DNA from: Planctomycetota bacterium
Lineage (GTDB): Bacteria; Planctomycetota; Planctomycetia; Pirellulales; Thermoguttaceae
Direction: 5' to 3'
Length of the DNA stretch: 10,521 nucleotides
NCBI GenBank assembly: GCA_021784975.1
Contig: JAJYGU010000260.1
Location: 1 to 10,521 of the forward strand
Made by a program: the position numbers and the translations under genes. A model generated the notes under the pieces. It worked only from the letters and a program-made list of their open reading frames with translations. It was not told the origin of the DNA and ran no database searches. Of this stretch, positions 1 through 6,059 are shown piece after piece; the stretch's first letter is position 1, and every line of letters starts with the position of its first letter.

Positions 1-1
1 C

Positions 2-247
2 TCGGAAATCTTACGGAACGATCCGCAGGTTACGGTGACCGACGTGGCCTTGACCTGCGGTTACGCCACCAGCCAGTATTTTGCCACCTTGTTCCATCGG
101 CATTTTGGCGTTTCCCCCCGCGTCTTCCGCCGCCAGCGCCATTTCGGCAAGGGCGCCCACGCCACAAGGGATCAGCGAGGCGGCCGCCGAAAGCGGAAAG
201 CAGACCGAGGAGAGCAGGCGAAGGCGGTGGATGGAGAGATGCCTTGA
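2..247 (+). CDS. AraC-family transcriptional regulator, C-terminal fragment (5' end outside window)
   Basis: Only the last 81 residues are present, read open from the left edge to a TGA stop. Residues about 8-45 form the second helix-turn-helix of an AraC/XylS DNA-binding domain: VTDVALTCGYATSQYFATLF followed by HRHFGVSP and VFRR. This is the classic pattern of 'V.DVA...GY....YF...F...FG.SP..FR'. Such proteins bind promoter DNA and activate or repress nearby genes, usually in response to a small ligand sensed by the missing N-terminal domain. After the domain there is an unusually long, very basic tail of about 36 residues (rich in R, K, G), where most family members stop within a few residues. 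It may be a genuine extension or the result of a lost original stop. The next gene is convergent, so the target genes probably lie to the left. The family call is secure; ligand and targets are unknown. Confidence 0.9.
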   Translation, partial: SEILRNDPQVTVTDVALTCGYATSQYFATLFHRHFGVSPRVFRRQRHFGKGAHATRDQRGGRRKRKADRGEQAKAVDGEMP

Positions 248-250
248 GTG

Positions 251-388
251 CAAATCCGAAGCACCGAATCCCAAATCCCAAACAAATCAAAAGCTCGAAT
301 GCTCAAAGGAAGCCGCCGCTTGGGGCGCTTGGAAATCGGAGATTTGAGCTTGTTTGAGATTTGGAGCTTGGGATTTCGGATGCTTGGG
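251..388. repeat. imperfect inverted repeat between convergent genes
   Basis: The left arm (about 251-302) carries CCGAAGCACCGAATCCCAAA and then AAAGCTC. The right arm (about 340-388) carries GAGCTTG, then GCTTGGGATTTCGGATGCTT, which is close to the reverse complement of the left arm with small gaps. The centre is a short GC-rich spacer. The composition (AAATCCCAAA-type words) differs from the neighbouring genes and resembles dispersed intergenic repeats seen in planctomycete-like genomes; that resemblance is from memory. It sits exactly in the gap between two converging genes, where a long hairpin could help end transcription from both sides. No T-run typical of an intrinsic terminator follows either arm. 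Confidence 0.6.
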
Positions 389-423
389 TAACCAATGTCG
401 TCAGCTTATTCTGACGGGGCGCC

Positions 424-1647
424 CTAGCCGGCCGTCGCCGTTCGAATCACCTGCACCGCTTCCTCCTCCAATGCCTCGGTCAGGCAGGAGGGAATCGTCA
501 GCAGCACGCTACGGGCGAAGAGGGCGTCGCTCTGCGGACAGGCCCCCTGGTGGTAGTCGTAGACGCTGGCCGCGTTTTCCCTGAGCGACCAGGGATTGCC
601 CGCCGGCGAGAGCGGCAGCTTGTTGGCCAGCGTCAAGATGTTCGAGTAGACGTGCAGCCCGTAGTCGGCGATGCGGATGGCGGTGTGCAGGCCGGAATCG
701 CGCATCCGCTCCGCGGCCCGGAGGGCCTTCACGTCGTTTTCGAACAACAGGATCAGGAACGGGCCGGCGTCGCCCTCGGGATCGTTGAGCCGGCGCAATT
801 GCACGCCGGGCAGTCCCTCCAGGGCGGCACGGATGCGGCGGTGCGAGGCCTGCATGTGGGCCACGATCTTGGGCAGCTTGCGGATCTGGATCGAAGCGCA
901 GGCCCCGCAGAGTTCCGACATCCGCCGCCCGCCCGCCCAGGCGAGCAGTTCCGGCGGGGGATCGAACGACTTGCCGTCGCGCCAAAGCTGGCTCATGTCG
1001 TGGGCGGAAAAGGCCCGGCCGTAGAGACGCTCGTCGTTGGTGATCAGCAGACCGCCCTCGCCGGCGGTGGCGTTCTTGTTGATCTGGAAGCTGAAGATGC
1101 CGGCGGCGCCGAAGCTGCCCAGCTTGCGGCCGTGGTAGCTGGCGCCGTTCGACTGGGCGACGTCTTCCAGCACCGGGACCTTGTGCCGATGGGCCACCGC
1201 CATGACGGCGTCCATATCGCACGGGCTGCCGGCCATGTGCACCGGCACCATGAGCCGCGTCCGGGCAGTGATCTTCTTTTCGAGGTCGGCCGGGTCCATG
1301 GTCAGGCTATCGTCGATTTCGCAGAGCACGGGGATGGCGTTGGCGTGGACCACGGCGGCCACGGTGGCCACCCACATGAACGCCGGCACGATCACCTCGT
1401 CGCCCGGACCGATCCCCAGGGCGGTCATGGCGGTAATCAAGGCCCCGCTGCCGCTATTGACCGCCAAGGCGTACTTGACGCCATAAAACTCCCGCGCCGC
1501 CGCCTCCAAGGCATCGACGAACTTTGGCTTGTTTACTCCGTAATAGCGGTACACCGCCCGGTTCCGCAGCACCTCCAACACTGCCTGCTCTTCTTCCTCA
1601 TCGAGCCAATGCACGCCAGGGAACTCAAAGGGCCATTTTAGTTGCAT
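424..1647 (-). CDS. DegT/DnrJ/EryC1/StrS family PLP-dependent aminotransferase
   Basis: A full-length 407-residue sugar-type aminotransferase of fold type I. These enzymes move an amino group, usually from glutamate or glutamine, to a keto-sugar or cyclitol using pyridoxal phosphate in the cytoplasm. Visible motifs: the phosphate-binding NSGSGAL (64-70), the EDVAQSNGA block (161-169) with Asp162 that contacts the pyridine nitrogen, and the SFQINKNATAGEGG block (186-199), in which Lys191 is the predicted Schiff-base lysine. Length is normal for the family. The ATG at 1645-1647 is supported by GGAG (complement of 1657-1660) nine bases upstream. The gene stands alone: convergent with the AraC-type gene and divergent from the acetolactate synthase-like gene, with no sugar-nucleotide or cell-wall genes in the window. 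The exact substrate cannot be assigned. Some family members act as regulators or dehydratases, but the intact lysine favours an active aminotransferase. Confidence 0.93.
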   Translation of the reverse strand: MQLKWPFEFPGVHWLDEEEEQAVLEVLRNRAVYRYYGVNKPKFVDALEAAAREFYGVKYALAVNSGSGALITAMTALGIGPGDEVIVPAFMWVATVAAVVHANAIPVLCEIDDSLTMDPADLEKKITARTRLMVPVHMAGSPCDMDAVMAVAHRHKVPVLEDVAQSNGASYHGRKLGSFGAAGIFSFQINKNATAGEGGLLITNDERLYGRAFSAHDMSQLWRDGKSFDPPPELLAWAGGRRMSELCGACASIQIRKLPKIVAHMQASHRRIRAALEGLPGVQLRRLNDPEGDAGPFLILLFENDVKALRAAERMRDSGLHTAIRIADYGLHVYSNILTLANKLPLSPAGNPWSLRENAASVYDYHQGACPQSDALFARSVLLTIPSCLTEALEEEAVQVIRTATAG

Positions 1648-1719
1648 GATGGATATCTCCAGAGGACAAGAGCCTGATGCTAGCCGGGATCAGGACCAGA
1701 TGCAATTGGCCTTCAAAAC

Positions 1720-1857
1720 CGAGCCCGTTTTGGAGTGCGGCGATTGATCGCCGCTTTTTCGGTGTTGTCCAGAGTTTGCGAGCCATGCGAGATCGTTTTC
1801 GTTGCGCGTCCCGGTCGCTCAGAAAGCGGTGATGAATCACCGCACTCCAAAGGCTCG
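1720..1857. repeat. MITE-like element with self-complementary terminal inverted repeats
   Basis: Two ends about 30 bp long are near-perfect reverse complements. The left is 1728-1758 (TTTGGAGTGCGGCGATTGAT, continuing CGCCGCTTTT) and the right is 1822-1851 (GAAAGCGGTGATGAATCACC, continuing GCACTCCAAA). The pairing extends outward with CGAGCC at 1720-1725 against GGCTCG at 1852-1857, after a 3-nt bulge. Each end is also a hairpin by itself: GCGGCGAT/ATCGCCGC at 1737-1754 and GCGGTGAT/ATCACCGC at 1827-1844. G-C and T-A changes that keep both levels of pairing suggest selection or shared descent. The left hairpin is followed by TTTTT (1755-1759), so it could also act as an intrinsic terminator on the + strand. 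No coding capacity and no clear target-site duplication are visible. It occupies the gap between two divergent genes, where it could insulate their promoters. Confidence 0.65.
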
Positions 1858-1894
1858 CCGGTTTAAGGACTGACCAGTCGCCAACTACGCCGGA

Positions 1895-1922
1895 TTGACC
1901 GAATGGGCAATTTGCCTATACT
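1895..1922 (+). promoter_or_regulatory. candidate sigma70-type promoter of the acetolactate synthase-like gene
   Basis: TTGACC at 1895-1900 and TATACT at 1917-1922 are separated by 16 bp. Each hexamer is one base off the consensus (TTGACA, TATAAT). Transcription would start near 1929, giving a leader of about 68 nt to the GTG at 1997. The site lies right after the MITE-like element and in front of a gene with no other upstream partner. The TTG of the -35 box is also the furthest possible upstream in-frame start codon, so the promoter argues against translation starting there. Confidence 0.55.
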
Positions 1923-1960
1923 TCTTGCAGGCTAAGGGGGGGAGAAGAAGGGTCACGCCG

Positions 1961-1977
1961 ACCATGCTACGCATGGT
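1961..1977 (+). promoter_or_regulatory. perfect leader hairpin covering two in-frame ATG codons
   Basis: ACCATGC (1961-1967) and GCATGGT (1971-1977) pair perfectly around a TAC loop. Both in-frame ATG codons that might start the acetolactate synthase-like protein (1964 and 1973) lie in the stems, and neither has a well-spaced Shine-Dalgarno sequence. The hairpin therefore either hides those starts or modulates access to the ribosome site at 1983-1988. A regulatory role is inferred. Confidence 0.35.
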
Positions 1978-1982
1978 GCCGG

Positions 1983-1988
1983 GTGAGG
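1983..1988 (+). promoter_or_regulatory. ribosome binding site that decides the GTG start at 1997
   Basis: GTGAGG lies eight bases before GTG at 1997-1999. This spacing is ideal, unlike the two upstream ATG codons. The resulting N-terminus, MKAAELFVRCLENEGVEAIF, matches the usual beginning of acetolactate synthase-like proteins. Confidence 0.55.
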
Positions 1989-1996
1989 ACTACATT

Positions 1997-3628
1997 GTGA
2001 AAGCCGCTGAACTGTTTGTTCGCTGCCTTGAGAACGAGGGGGTGGAGGCCATTTTTGGCATCCCGGGCGAGGAAAATGTCGACATCCTGGACGTTTTGTA
2101 TGACAGCCCGATCCGCTTCATCTCCACCCGTCACGAGCAAGGGGCCGCCTTTATCGCCGATGTCTACGGGCGGCTGACCGGGCGGGCCGGCGTCTGCCTG
2201 GCCACCCTCGGGCCGGGGGCCACCAACCTGGTGACCGGCGTGGCCGACGCCAATATGGACCACGCCCCGGTGGTGGCCATCTCCGGGCAATCTTCGACCA
2301 CGCGGATGCACAAGGAGACCCACCAGCACCTCGATCTGGTCAACCTGTTTCGCCCCATCTCGAAGTATTCCGTGCAGGTGATCGAGCCGGAGACCATCCC
2401 CGAGGTGGTCCGCAAGGCGTTCAAGCAGGCGCAGCGCGAGAAGCCGGGCGTCAGTTACATCGACCTGCCGGAGAACATCGCCCGAAGCGAGGTCCACAAC
2501 CTGGTCCCCTTGGCGGTGCAGAGGCCGCCGCAGCCGTTGGCCCCGGAGGCCAGCATCGAGCGGGCGGCCAAGATCATCTCTTCCGCCCGCTATCCGCTGA
2601 TCATGGCCGGCAACGGGGTGATTCGCGCCGGGGCGGCCGGCCGGCTGCTGGACTTCGCCCAAAAACTCAACATCCCGGTGGCCAATACCTTTATGGCCAA
2701 GGGCGTGGTCCCATTTTCGCACCCCCTATGGCTCGGGACGGTCGGCTTGCAGGCCCACGATTTCGTCTCCTGCGGCTTCGATCGGGCCGACGTGGTCATC
2801 GCCGTCGGCTACGACATGGTGGAATACCACCCGAACCGCTGGAATCCCGACGGCCACTGCCGCATCGTTCATATCGATAGCTTGCCGGCCGAGGTGGACG
2901 AGCATTATATCGCCGATGTCGAGGTGGTGGGCAGCATCGGCGAATCGCTGGACGCGGTGGCCGAGCAGTCGCTGCCCAGCACGCATTCCCCGGCCGCCTT
3001 GTGGCTGGCGATCATGAACGAGCTGTCGGCCCATGCCGACGACGATAGCTTTCCCTTGAAGCCGCAGCGGATCGTGTGGGACCTGCAGCGAGTGCTGGCG
3101 TCGCGGGCGATCGTGATCTCCGACGTGGGGGCCCACAAGCTGTGGATGGCCCGGATGTACCAGCCGGAACATCCCAACACCTGTATTATCTCCAACGGAT
3201 TCGCTTCGATGGGCATCAGCGTGCCGGGGGCCATCGCCGCCAAGCTGGCCTTTCCCGACCGCATCGTAGCCGCCGTCAGCGGCGACGCCGGCTTCATGAT
3301 GAACTCCCAAGAGCTGGAGACGGCCATCCGCATCGGTACGCCGATCATCGTGGTCATCTGGAACGACAACGGCTACGGACTGATCGCCTGGCATCAGATG
3401 CGGCAGTTCGGCCGGAAGAGCTACGTGGACTTCGGCAACCCGGACTTCGTAAAATACGCCGAGAGTTTCGGGGCCAAGGGCTATCGGGTGGGGGCCGCCG
3501 ACGAGTTGATTCCCATCCTTCAGCAGGCTATCGCCGACAACACGGTGGTAGTGATCGATTGCCCGGTGGATTACTCCGAGAACATGAAACTGACCGAACA
3601 GTTGGGCAAGATGGAGTGCCCGGTGTAA
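1997..3628 (+). CDS. acetolactate synthase-like thiamine-diphosphate enzyme (large subunit, AlsS type)
   Basis: A 543-residue member of the acetolactate synthase/pyruvate oxidase family, which joins two pyruvates into 2-acetolactate with release of CO2, or decarboxylates related 2-oxo acids. Domains in order: N-terminal PYR domain with FGIPGEENVD (20-29) and RHEQGAAF (45-52), where Glu47 is the cofactor-activating glutamate; a central domain; and a C-terminal PP domain with GDAGF at 429-433 and NDNGYG at 456-461, which bind Mg-diphosphate. The DFGNPDFVKYAESFGAKG stretch and VDYSEN near the end resemble the catabolic AlsS enzymes. The position that is Trp in anabolic AHAS and Gln in AlsS appears to be His466. 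No ilvN-type regulatory subunit follows, which also argues against the branched-chain biosynthetic enzyme. The start is GTG 1997; ATG 1964 or 1973 are alternatives, adding 11 or 8 residues. An aldehyde dehydrogenase follows on the same strand. Family is certain; substrate is not. Confidence 0.9.
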   Translation: MKAAELFVRCLENEGVEAIFGIPGEENVDILDVLYDSPIRFISTRHEQGAAFIADVYGRLTGRAGVCLATLGPGATNLVTGVADANMDHAPVVAISGQSSTTRMHKETHQHLDLVNLFRPISKYSVQVIEPETIPEVVRKAFKQAQREKPGVSYIDLPENIARSEVHNLVPLAVQRPPQPLAPEASIERAAKIISSARYPLIMAGNGVIRAGAAGRLLDFAQKLNIPVANTFMAKGVVPFSHPLWLGTVGLQAHDFVSCGFDRADVVIAVGYDMVEYHPNRWNPDGHCRIVHIDSLPAEVDEHYIADVEVVGSIGESLDAVAEQSLPSTHSPAALWLAIMNELSAHADDDSFPLKPQRIVWDLQRVLASRAIVISDVGAHKLWMARMYQPEHPNTCIISNGFASMGISVPGAIAAKLAFPDRIVAAVSGDAGFMMNSQELETAIRIGTPIIVVIWNDNGYGLIAWHQMRQFGRKSYVDFGNPDFVKYAESFGAKGYRVGAADELIPILQQAIADNTVVVIDCPVDYSENMKLTEQLGKMECPV

Positions 3629-3636
3629 GCAGGGTC

Positions 3637-3674
3637 TCCCCTCTCCCTTTGGGAGAGGGGCCGGGGGTGAGGGA
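3637..3674 (+). repeat. REP-like hairpin repeat, copy A
   Basis: A perfect 10-bp stem, CCCCTCTCCC (3638-3647) and GGGAGAGGGG (3651-3660), with a TTT loop is followed by the GGGGGTGAGGGA tail. It begins nine bases after the stop of the acetolactate synthase-like gene. It could protect or end that transcript, but there is no U-tract. The same family recurs at 3710-3799 and 8028-8106. This layout (stem plus GGGTGAGGG tail, found between genes in both orientations) is typical of REP elements mobilised by RAYT-type transposases; that link is inferred. Confidence 0.75.
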
Positions 3675-3709
3675 GCTTGAAGTTGCGACGACGGTTCTGC
3701 GTGTCACCG

Positions 3710-3799
3710 CCCTCACCCTAGCCCTCTCCCGGAGGGAGAGGGGACCAGACACACGATTACCCTAACCGTGTCCCGGAGGGAGAGGGGACCGGACACACG
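3710..3799 (-). repeat. REP-like repeats, copies B and C, with a 29-bp direct duplication
   Basis: Copy B (3710-3755) is in the opposite orientation to copy A: CCCTCACCCTAGCCCTCTCC leads into a perfect 9-bp stem (3722-3730 with 3734-3742). Copy C (3760-3799) repeats the second half: positions 3727-3755 and 3771-3799 are identical except for one A/G change, a period of 44 bp. The left stem half of C is degenerate. Copies A and B form a head-to-head pair like a BIME. An apparent upstream GTG start for the aldehyde dehydrogenase at 3768 falls inside copy C and is not used here. Confidence 0.75.
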
Positions 3800-3818
3800 C
3801 CACGAAAGGTTGCCGTTC

Positions 3819-5258
3819 ATGGTCGAGCATTTTCCGTTGATGGTGCCTGGGGCTCGTCCGGCGGGTCAGGCGGCCGAGATCTGTTCGCCGTTCGACGGCG
3901 CCCCCATTGGTACAGTGGCCTGCGTGGACCGCGACGGTGTCGAGCAGGCGTTGGCCACCGCCCACGCGCTATTCTCCGACCGCGACCGCTGGCTCAGCCC
4001 GGCCGAGCGGATCGCCATCTTGCGGCGGGCGGCCGCCCTCATGCAAGAGCGCCGCGAGGAGCTTGCTTGCGGCGCCGCTCACGAGGGCGGAAAGCCGCTG
4101 GTCGACTCGCTGGTGGAGGTGGATCGAGCCATCGACAGCGTGACGCTCAGCGCCGAATGTCTGCGTTTTCAGGCCGGCCGCGAGATTCCCATGAGCCGCA
4201 ACGCCGCCTCGATGGGCCGGCTGGCGGTGACGCAGTACGAGCCGATCGGCGTGGTTCTTGCCTACAGCGCCTTCAATCATCCGTTGAACATGGCGGTGCA
4301 CCAGGTGGCCCCGGCCGTGGCCGCCGGCTGTCCGATCGTCATCAAGCCGGCGGCGGCCGCGCCGCTGTCGTGCCTGCGGCTGGTGCGGATTTTCCGCGAG
4401 GCCGGCTTGCCCGAGGAGTGGTGCCAATCGCTGTTGATCGTCGACCGCGAGCTGACCCAGGCGGCCGTCTCGGATCGGCGGATCGGTTTCTTCAGTTTCA
4501 TCGGCGGCGACAAGGTGGGCTGGATGCTCCGCAACCAGTTGGCGCCGGGCACGCGCTGCTCGCTGGAACACGGCGGGGCGGCGCCGGTGGTGGTGGCCGC
4601 CGACGCCGATCTCGACGCGGCCCTGCCTCTGTTGGCCAAGGGCGGCTTCTATCACGCCGGGCAGGTGTGCGTCTCAGTGCAGCGGGTGTTCGCCCAGCGA
4701 ACGATCGCCGCCGCGCTGGCCGAGCGGCTGGCCGAGGCTGCCGCCGCGCTCAAGGTCGGCGACCCGCTCTCGCCGGAGACGCAGGTGGGGCCGCTCATCC
4801 GGCATCGCGAGGTGCAGCGGGTCGATGAGTGGGTGCAGGAAGCCGCTGGCCGCGGGGCAAAAGTTCTCTGCGGCGGCCGGGCGATCTCCGCCAGTTGCTT
4901 TGCGCCCACGGTGCTGTTGGATCCGCCGCTCGACGCGCGAGTGATGGCCCAGGAGGTCTTTGGGCCGGTGGTCTGTATTTCTCCCTTCGATGGGCTGGAC
5001 GAAGCCGTCGGCCGGGCCAATGCTGTGCCCTACGCCTTTCAGGCCGCCGTCTTCACCCGCGATCTCGATTCCGCCTTGCGCTGCTGCCGCCGTTTGAACG
5101 CCTCGGCGGTCATGGTCAACGATCATACCGCGTTTCGTGTGGATTGGATGCCGTTTGCCGGCTTGAAAGAATCAGGCATGGGCGTCAGCGGCATCGAATA
5201 CACCATGGAAGACATGCAAATCCGCAAGCTGATCGTCATCCGCTCCAAGGAACTGTAG
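3819..5258 (+). CDS. NAD(P)-dependent aldehyde dehydrogenase
   Basis: A 479-residue member of the aldehyde dehydrogenase superfamily, oxidising an aldehyde to the acid with NAD(P)+. Catalytic residues are all present: Asn153 in AYSAFNHPLN (oxyanion hole), Lys176 in VIKPAAAAPLS (cofactor ribose), Glu250 in SLEHGGAAP (general base), the nucleophile Cys284 in GQVCVSVQR, and Glu379 in EVFGPVV. The end, NDHTAFRVDWMPFAGLKESG, then GIEYTMEDM, recalls the lactaldehyde/glyceraldehyde-type branch. ATG at 3819 is chosen because AAAGG lies nine bases upstream; the open frame continues back to a GTG at 3768, but that part is REP sequence (residues RRERGPDTRH), so the longer form is unlikely. The gene is 190 bp downstream of the acetolactate synthase-like gene and 77 bp upstream of sdhC, all in the same direction. 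It may be co-transcribed with the former. The substrate is not assignable. Confidence 0.92.
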   Translation: MVEHFPLMVPGARPAGQAAEICSPFDGAPIGTVACVDRDGVEQALATAHALFSDRDRWLSPAERIAILRRAAALMQERREELACGAAHEGGKPLVDSLVEVDRAIDSVTLSAECLRFQAGREIPMSRNAASMGRLAVTQYEPIGVVLAYSAFNHPLNMAVHQVAPAVAAGCPIVIKPAAAAPLSCLRLVRIFREAGLPEEWCQSLLIVDRELTQAAVSDRRIGFFSFIGGDKVGWMLRNQLAPGTRCSLEHGGAAPVVVAADADLDAALPLLAKGGFYHAGQVCVSVQRVFAQRTIAAALAERLAEAAAALKVGDPLSPETQVGPLIRHREVQRVDEWVQEAAGRGAKVLCGGRAISASCFAPTVLLDPPLDARVMAQEVFGPVVCISPFDGLDEAVGRANAVPYAFQAAVFTRDLDSALRCCRRLNASAVMVNDHTAFRVDWMPFAGLKESGMGVSGIEYTMEDMQIRKLIVIRSKEL

Positions 5259-5277
5259 ATTGCTCACGCTTGAGAGC

Positions 5278-5291
5278 GGAACAGACGTTCC
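5278..5291. promoter_or_regulatory. short inverted repeat upstream of sdhC (possible operator)
   Basis: GGAAC (5278-5282) and GTTCC (5287-5291) flank AGAC in the 77-bp gap before sdhC. It is the only symmetrical site seen there and I could not find a convincing -35/-10 pair beside it. It may be a regulator site or chance. Confidence 0.2.
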
Positions 5292-5335
5292 CAGTGGCAA
5301 CAATTTGTTTCAGCTCGCGCCGTAGGGAGTATAAA

Positions 5336-6040
5336 ATGCAGCGGCCCGACCCCGCCTCAATCTTCGGACGCTACGAATTCCTGGTTCGGCGGCTGCACTC
5401 GCTGATCGGGCTGCTCCCGGTCGGCGCGTTCCTGTTCATCCATTTCGTCACTAACTTCAGCATCCTCGACGGGCCAGCGACGTTTCAGATGCGGGTCGAC
5501 CAGATCCACAGTCTGGGTCCGATCACTTTACCGGTGGTGGAGTGGTCGTGCATCCTGCTGCCCATCGTGGCTCACGCCCTGATCGGCCTGATCATCGTGG
5601 CCCGCGGTAAGCGGAACCTGCTTTATTACCGTTACGCCCGCAACTTCCGCTACACGTTTCAGCGCTGGACCGGGGTGGTGGCCTTCGCCTTCATCGCCTG
5701 GCACGTGTTCGACACCCGCGGCTGGATCCAGGAGTCGTGGTGGGTAGCCCACGTCACCCATCCCTTGGGCGGCGGGACATTCGACGCCGCCCGTGCCGCC
5801 GCCACCGCCACCGCCAGCGTGCAGGCGTCTGGGTGGGTGGCCGCGGCGTACCTGGTCGGCGTGCTGGCCTGCGTCTACCACCTTGCCAATGGCGTGTGGA
5901 CGATGGGCATTACCTGGGGCGCCTGGACCAGCCCCGCCGCCCAGCGTTGGGCCACCATGCTTTGTGCGGCCGTCGGCCTGGGGCTGGCGGTGATGGGCCT
6001 AGGCGCGCTGTGGGGCATGGCAACGACGGTGATTCGCTAA
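5336..6040 (+). CDS. sdhC: succinate dehydrogenase/fumarate reductase cytochrome b558 subunit
   Basis: This 234-residue membrane anchor of complex II holds two haems b and passes electrons between the Fe-S subunit and quinone. It is of the five-helix, single-subunit type known from Bacillus subtilis. Hydrophobic helices are at about 21-42, 66-89, 112-130, 166-187 and 205-228. His36, His80, His123 and His182 fall in helices 1-4 at places matching the four axial haem ligands of the B. subtilis protein; His21 is also conserved in the family. The loop between helices 3 and 4 (about 131-165) is longer than in B. subtilis and ends in an Ala/Thr-rich run, so the protein exceeds the roughly 200-residue norm. 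ATG at 5336 has GGGAG seven bases upstream. The open frame extends further upstream but there it overlaps the aldehyde dehydrogenase and is not coding. It is the first gene of sdhCAB; sdhA follows after 19 bp. Confidence 0.93.
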   Translation: MQRPDPASIFGRYEFLVRRLHSLIGLLPVGAFLFIHFVTNFSILDGPATFQMRVDQIHSLGPITLPVVEWSCILLPIVAHALIGLIIVARGKRNLLYYRYARNFRYTFQRWTGVVAFAFIAWHVFDTRGWIQESWWVAHVTHPLGGGTFDAARAAATATASVQASGWVAAAYLVGVLACVYHLANGVWTMGITWGAWTSPAAQRWATMLCAAVGLGLAVMGLGALWGMATTVIR

Positions 6041-6059
6041 CATCTGAGGACGGACGACC

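Noticed and set aside
550..1641. 363-residue open frame on the plus strand over the aminotransferase gene
   Set aside because: It mirrors a well-conserved DegT-family gene; low-complexity composition and no family motif.
1625..1840. 71-residue frame across the MITE-like element
   Set aside because: It is made mostly of the terminal repeats and spacer, and overlaps the start of the aminotransferase.
1967..2722. Antisense frame over the acetolactate synthase-like gene (with another at 2726-3394)
   Set aside because: Shadow of a conserved coding sequence; no motif, no ribosome site noticed.
3638..3660. Intrinsic terminator after the acetolactate synthase-like gene
   Set aside because: The stem is strong but is followed by GC-rich sequence with no T-run, and the same hairpin recurs as a dispersed repeat, so it is listed as REP-like instead.
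3768..3818. Earlier GTG start for the aldehyde dehydrogenase
   Set aside because: It lies within REP copy C; the added residues are repeat-encoded, whereas ATG 3819 has a well-spaced AAAGG.
4829..5335. Upstream extension of the sdhC frame into the aldehyde dehydrogenase
   Set aside because: It overlaps the conserved C-terminal third of the dehydrogenase in another frame; the ATG at 5336 has its own ribosome site and gives a normal SdhC N-terminus.
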